Shown: piece after piece, positions 5,504 through 7,510 of the stretch | Numbering within the stretch: position 1 is the first letter of the stretch | Layout: every line of letters begins with the position of its first letter | From: Coriobacteriia bacterium | GTDB taxonomy: Bacteria > Actinomycetota > Coriobacteriia > Anaerosomatales > PALSA-660 | Assembly: GCA_003133285.1 (NCBI GenBank) | Contig: PKWR01000108.1 | Location: 1-7,510 of the forward strand | Reading direction: 5' to 3' | Length of the DNA stretch: 7,510 bases | Position numbers and translations under genes: made by a program | The notes under the pieces: generated by a model | What the model was told of the DNA's origin: nothing | Seen by the model: the letters and a program-made list of their open reading frames with translations, nothing else | Databases searched by the model: none

Positions 5504-7198
5504 ATGGCACGTCAGCGCGTACCCGCGAGCTGCACCGAGGACGAGAGCTTCTTCCACAAGTGGGGGAGCCTGCTGGTCCTCAGCCTCGCGCTCGCCATCA
5601 TCCTAATCGACGCGACGCTGCTCAACGTGTCGCTCAAGGCGATCATCGGTGACCTGCACACCGACATCCAGAAGGTCCAGTGGGTCATCACGGCCTACTC
5701 GCTCACCCTCGCCGCGCTCACGATCACGGGTGGTCGTCTGGGCGACCTGTTCGGGCGCAAGCGCATGTTCATGTTCGGCGCGGTGCTCTTCGGCGTCGGC
5801 TCCTTCATCGCGTCGATCTCGACCAGCGTGCCCATGCTCATCGTGGGCGAGTCGATCATCGAGGGCATCGGTGCGGCGCTCATGATGCCCGCCACAGCGT
5901 CGCTGCTGGTCTCCAAGTTCCGCGGCCGTGACCGCGCGATCGCGTTCGGCGTATGGGGCGGTGTCGCGGGCGCATCCACGGCGATCGGGCCGCTGCTGGG
6001 AGGCTGGCTCACCACCAACTTCAGTTGGCGCTGGGGCTTCCGGATCAACCTGTTCGTCGTCGCTGTGCTCCTCATCGGATCGGGCCTGATCGACGAGTGC
6101 TTCGACGTCGAGGAGAAGCCCACGCTCGACATCCTCGGTGTGCTGCTCTCCTCGCTGGGGCTCTTCTCGCTCGTGTTCGGGGTGATCGAGTCCAGCACCT
6201 ACGGATGGTGGAAGGCCACGGCACCGTTCTCCGAGTTCGGCCTGAGCTGGCAGCTGGGCGCCCACTCCATCACGCCGATCGCCATCGCCGTGGGGCTGGT
6301 CCTCCTCGCGGCTTTCCTCCTGTGGGAGCGTCACGTCGAGCGCGCGGGCCGGACGCCGCTCGTTTCGCTCGAGCTGTTCTCGAACCGCCAGTTCATGTCC
6401 GGCGCGCTGACCACCGGCGTGATCGCCATGGGGCAGGCGGGGCTGATCTTCTCGATCCCCGTGTTCCTGCAGGCCGTGCGCGGCGCCGATGCGTTCCACA
6501 CGGGGCTCGCGCTCGTGCCGTCCTCGATCGCGGCGTTCTTCGCCGCCCCGGCGGCCGCGTTCCTCACGCACCGGATCCCGGCGAAGCAGCTCATCCAGTT
6601 CGGGCTGCTGCTGAACGTGATCTCGTATGCGCTCCTGCGACAGACCCTGAACGTGAACAGCACGCCGGCGGACCTGATCCTCGGCCTGGTCATCCAGGGC
6701 ACGGGGCTCGGCATCGTGCTGGCGCAGATCAACAACCTGACGCTCTCCGCGGTCTCGGTGCAGCAGGCGGGCGAGGCGTCGGGCGTGAACAACACCTTCC
6801 GGCAACTGGGCTCCACGCTCGGGACGGCCGTCATCGGAGCGCTGCTGATCAGCACCATCGGTGCGGGACTGGTCACCGGCCTCCAGGCGAGCGCCGCGAT
6901 CCCGGCGCAGTACAAGGCGCAGATCACGAGCCTGGTCTCCAAGCAGTCGTCGGCCGTCGAGTTCGGCGGCGGCGCGCAGATCCCGGCCGCGGTGCCGCAG
7001 TCCATCAAAGACGAGATCACCAAGGTGAGTCATCAGGCGATCACCGACGCCAACCGCCAGGCGCTGCTGATCGGCACGATCGTCGCGCTTTTCGGCCTCC
7101 TCGCTTCGGCATGGCTGCCGAGCGGGAAGGACGTCGAGGCGGGGAGGAGCGCCGCCCATCGGCCGCAGGCCGAGGACGCGGTGCAGGGCGACAGGTAG
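5504..7198 (+). CDS. MFS multidrug-type exporter, DHA2 family (14 membrane helices, EmrB/QacA-like)
   Basis: This 564-residue inner-membrane protein should be a proton-driven antiporter for drugs or other hydrophobic compounds. TM1 carries the DHA2 signature as IDATLLNVSL (35-44), with D36. Motif A GGRLGDLFGRKR is at 76-87, between TM2 and TM3. The antiporter motif C in TM5 is GVWGGVAGASTAIGPLLGG (149-167), followed by SWRWGFRIN (174-182), a family hallmark. Fourteen hydrophobic segments can be placed, roughly at 22-42, 60-76, 89-107, 110-132, 147-169, 180-197, 209-228, 256-274, 299-320, 334-354, 362-379, 390-411, 436-458 and 519-537. SGVNNTFRQLGSTLGTAVIG (427-446) is also a common DHA2 block. 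A long outward loop (about 459-518) precedes TM14, and a hydrophilic tail ends the protein. The start is ATG with GAGGAG 8 bases upstream. The substrate is unknown, and no TetR or MarR regulator is adjacent within the window. Confidence 0.93.
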   Translation: MARQRVPASCTEDESFFHKWGSLLVLSLALAIILIDATLLNVSLKAIIGDLHTDIQKVQWVITAYSLTLAALTITGGRLGDLFGRKRMFMFGAVLFGVGSFIASISTSVPMLIVGESIIEGIGAALMMPATASLLVSKFRGRDRAIAFGVWGGVAGASTAIGPLLGGWLTTNFSWRWGFRINLFVVAVLLIGSGLIDECFDVEEKPTLDILGVLLSSLGLFSLVFGVIESSTYGWWKATAPFSEFGLSWQLGAHSITPIAIAVGLVLLAAFLLWERHVERAGRTPLVSLELFSNRQFMSGALTTGVIAMGQAGLIFSIPVFLQAVRGADAFHTGLALVPSSIAAFFAAPAAAFLTHRIPAKQLIQFGLLLNVISYALLRQTLNVNSTPADLILGLVIQGTGLGIVLAQINNLTLSAVSVQQAGEASGVNNTFRQLGSTLGTAVIGALLISTIGAGLVTGLQASAAIPAQYKAQITSLVSKQSSAVEFGGGAQIPAAVPQSIKDEITKVSHQAITDANRQALLIGTIVALFGLLASAWLPSGKDVEAGRSAAHRPQAEDAVQGDR

Positions 7199-7231
7199 CC
7201 GCCCGCGCGCCGGCGCCGGCGAACAGGAACG

Positions 7232-7273
7232 ACACGTGGAGGCGGGCCCCTGATGGGGTCCGCCTCCACGTGT
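7232..7273. terminator. strong 19-bp hairpin, probable transcription terminator after the MFS gene
   Basis: Left arm 7232-7250 and right arm 7255-7273 pair over 19 positions with one G-T wobble and a TGAT tetraloop. The element starts 33 bases after the MFS stop. It has no T-run on either side, unlike a textbook intrinsic terminator, but GC-rich actinobacteria often use such I-shaped hairpins. It is symmetric enough to work on both strands. Confidence 0.7.
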
Positions 7274-7434
7274 GCGCCGCGTGCGGCCGCGCCTCCGAGG
7301 ATCCGGGTGGCATGACGGGTGCTTGTGTTATGTAAAGCCGCGTTCCTTGTCCGATGAGAGGGACGCCTCATCAAGTCGGGCGCAGCGCTTACGTGGACGC
7401 GCGCCCGTCCGCACGCGATCAAGCGTCGACCCCG
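7274..7434. other. right-hand intergenic stretch
   Basis: No convincing gene is visible. An AT-rich island TTGTGTTATGTAAAG (7324-7338) stands out from its GC-rich surroundings and could hold a -10 box, though no -35 box is clear. A six-pair inverted repeat GATGAG/CTCATC lies at 7353-7372. A seven-pair hairpin with one wobble (arms 7393-7399 and 7406-7412) lies just past the stop of the possible leftward gene and could be its terminator. Confidence 0.4.
7393..7412 (-). terminator. candidate hairpin downstream of the possible leftward partial gene
   Basis: GTGGACG and CGTCCGC pair over seven positions (one G-T wobble) around a six-base loop, 22 bases past the leftward stop at 7435. There is no T-run. 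Support depends on whether the partial gene is real. Confidence 0.2.
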
Positions 7435-7510
7435 TCAACGGGTGGCGGCCCACAGCTGCCACGGCGACCGCGGCACCTTCCCCTTCAAGGAGGCCGTCCG
7501 CGGGTCTTTC
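7435..7510 (-). CDS. possible 3' end of a leftward gene running off the window
   Basis: Read leftward from 7509, an open frame of 24 codons ends in TGA at 7435-7437. It reads KDPRTASLKGKVPRSP followed by WQLWAATR. Nearly all third positions are G or C (22 of 24), as in the genes of this window, and the composition looks protein-like. The same column is also G/C-rich for the rightward frame, so strand is not settled by this alone. The rightward frame has no ribosome-binding site or good start here. I do not recognise the family. If real, it converges on the MFS gene, which would suit a hairpin acting from both sides. Confidence 0.35.
   Translation of the reverse strand, partial: KDPRTASLKGKVPRSPWQLWAATR

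Noticed and set aside
5603..7159. Long leftward open frame (518 codons) antisense to the MFS gene
   Set aside because: Its product is dominated by Arg, Glu, Asp, Gln and Gly without any domain, as expected for a shadow frame in GC-rich coding DNA. The rightward frame encodes an unmistakable 14-helix transporter.
5953..7335. Rightward 460-codon open frame inside the MFS gene
   Set aside because: It is an Arg/Gly/Ala/Pro-rich shadow frame with no domain or ribosome-binding site, overlapping a clear gene.
7354..7510. Rightward gene starting at ATG 7354
   Set aside because: It has no ribosome-binding site, a Pro/Arg/Gly-rich product and mixed third positions. It looks like a shadow frame, though the window ends too soon to be certain.

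Overview
The window is strongly GC-rich. Codon third positions are almost all G or C, GTG starts are common, ribosome-binding sites are short and purine-rich, and the possible -10 boxes fit TANNNT. This suggests a high-GC actinobacterial chromosome (Actinomycetota). That is inferred from composition, and I cannot name the class. No mobile element, CRISPR array, rRNA or tRNA is visible.

Layout. Bases 1-179 hold no gene I can support. A HAD-superfamily phosphatase runs leftward (1067 to 180), divergent from a GalT-like nucleotidyltransferase (1135-2142). The 67-base gap between their starts has a TANNNT box on each strand. A second block of four same-strand genes follows: a GNAT acetyltransferase with an unusual Cys-containing N-terminus (2202-2810), a solute-binding lipoprotein (2834-3820), an ABC ATPase (3856-4635) and an ABC permease (4632-5384). 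The last three form a complete importer of the NitT/TauT/SsuABC type. The block appears to have its own promoter, whose -10 box overlaps the galT stop codon, followed by a 16-bp perfect palindrome where transcription should begin. After a 119-base gap comes a 14-helix MFS exporter of the DHA2 (EmrB/QacA) family (5504-7198), closed by a strong 19-bp hairpin (7232-7273). The last ~235 bases are mostly non-coding and may include the 3' end of a leftward gene running off the right edge.

How the genes may work together. The HAD phosphatase and the GalT-like enzyme may form a small sugar-phosphate/nucleotide-sugar unit. The importer should bring in one small organic solute, captured by a membrane-anchored lipoprotein and driven by ATP. 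Its ligand cannot be read from the sequence: no riboswitch or biosynthetic neighbour points to thiamine, sulfonates or nitrate. The GNAT gene ahead of it is the most informative clue, as it may modify the imported compound. The MFS pump appears to be a separate transcription unit.

Most of the window is ordinary metabolism and transport. I see no convincing new defence or mobile system. The least conventional points are the GNAT-importer linkage, the GNAT N-terminus, the palindrome at the importer promoter and the unexplained right edge.
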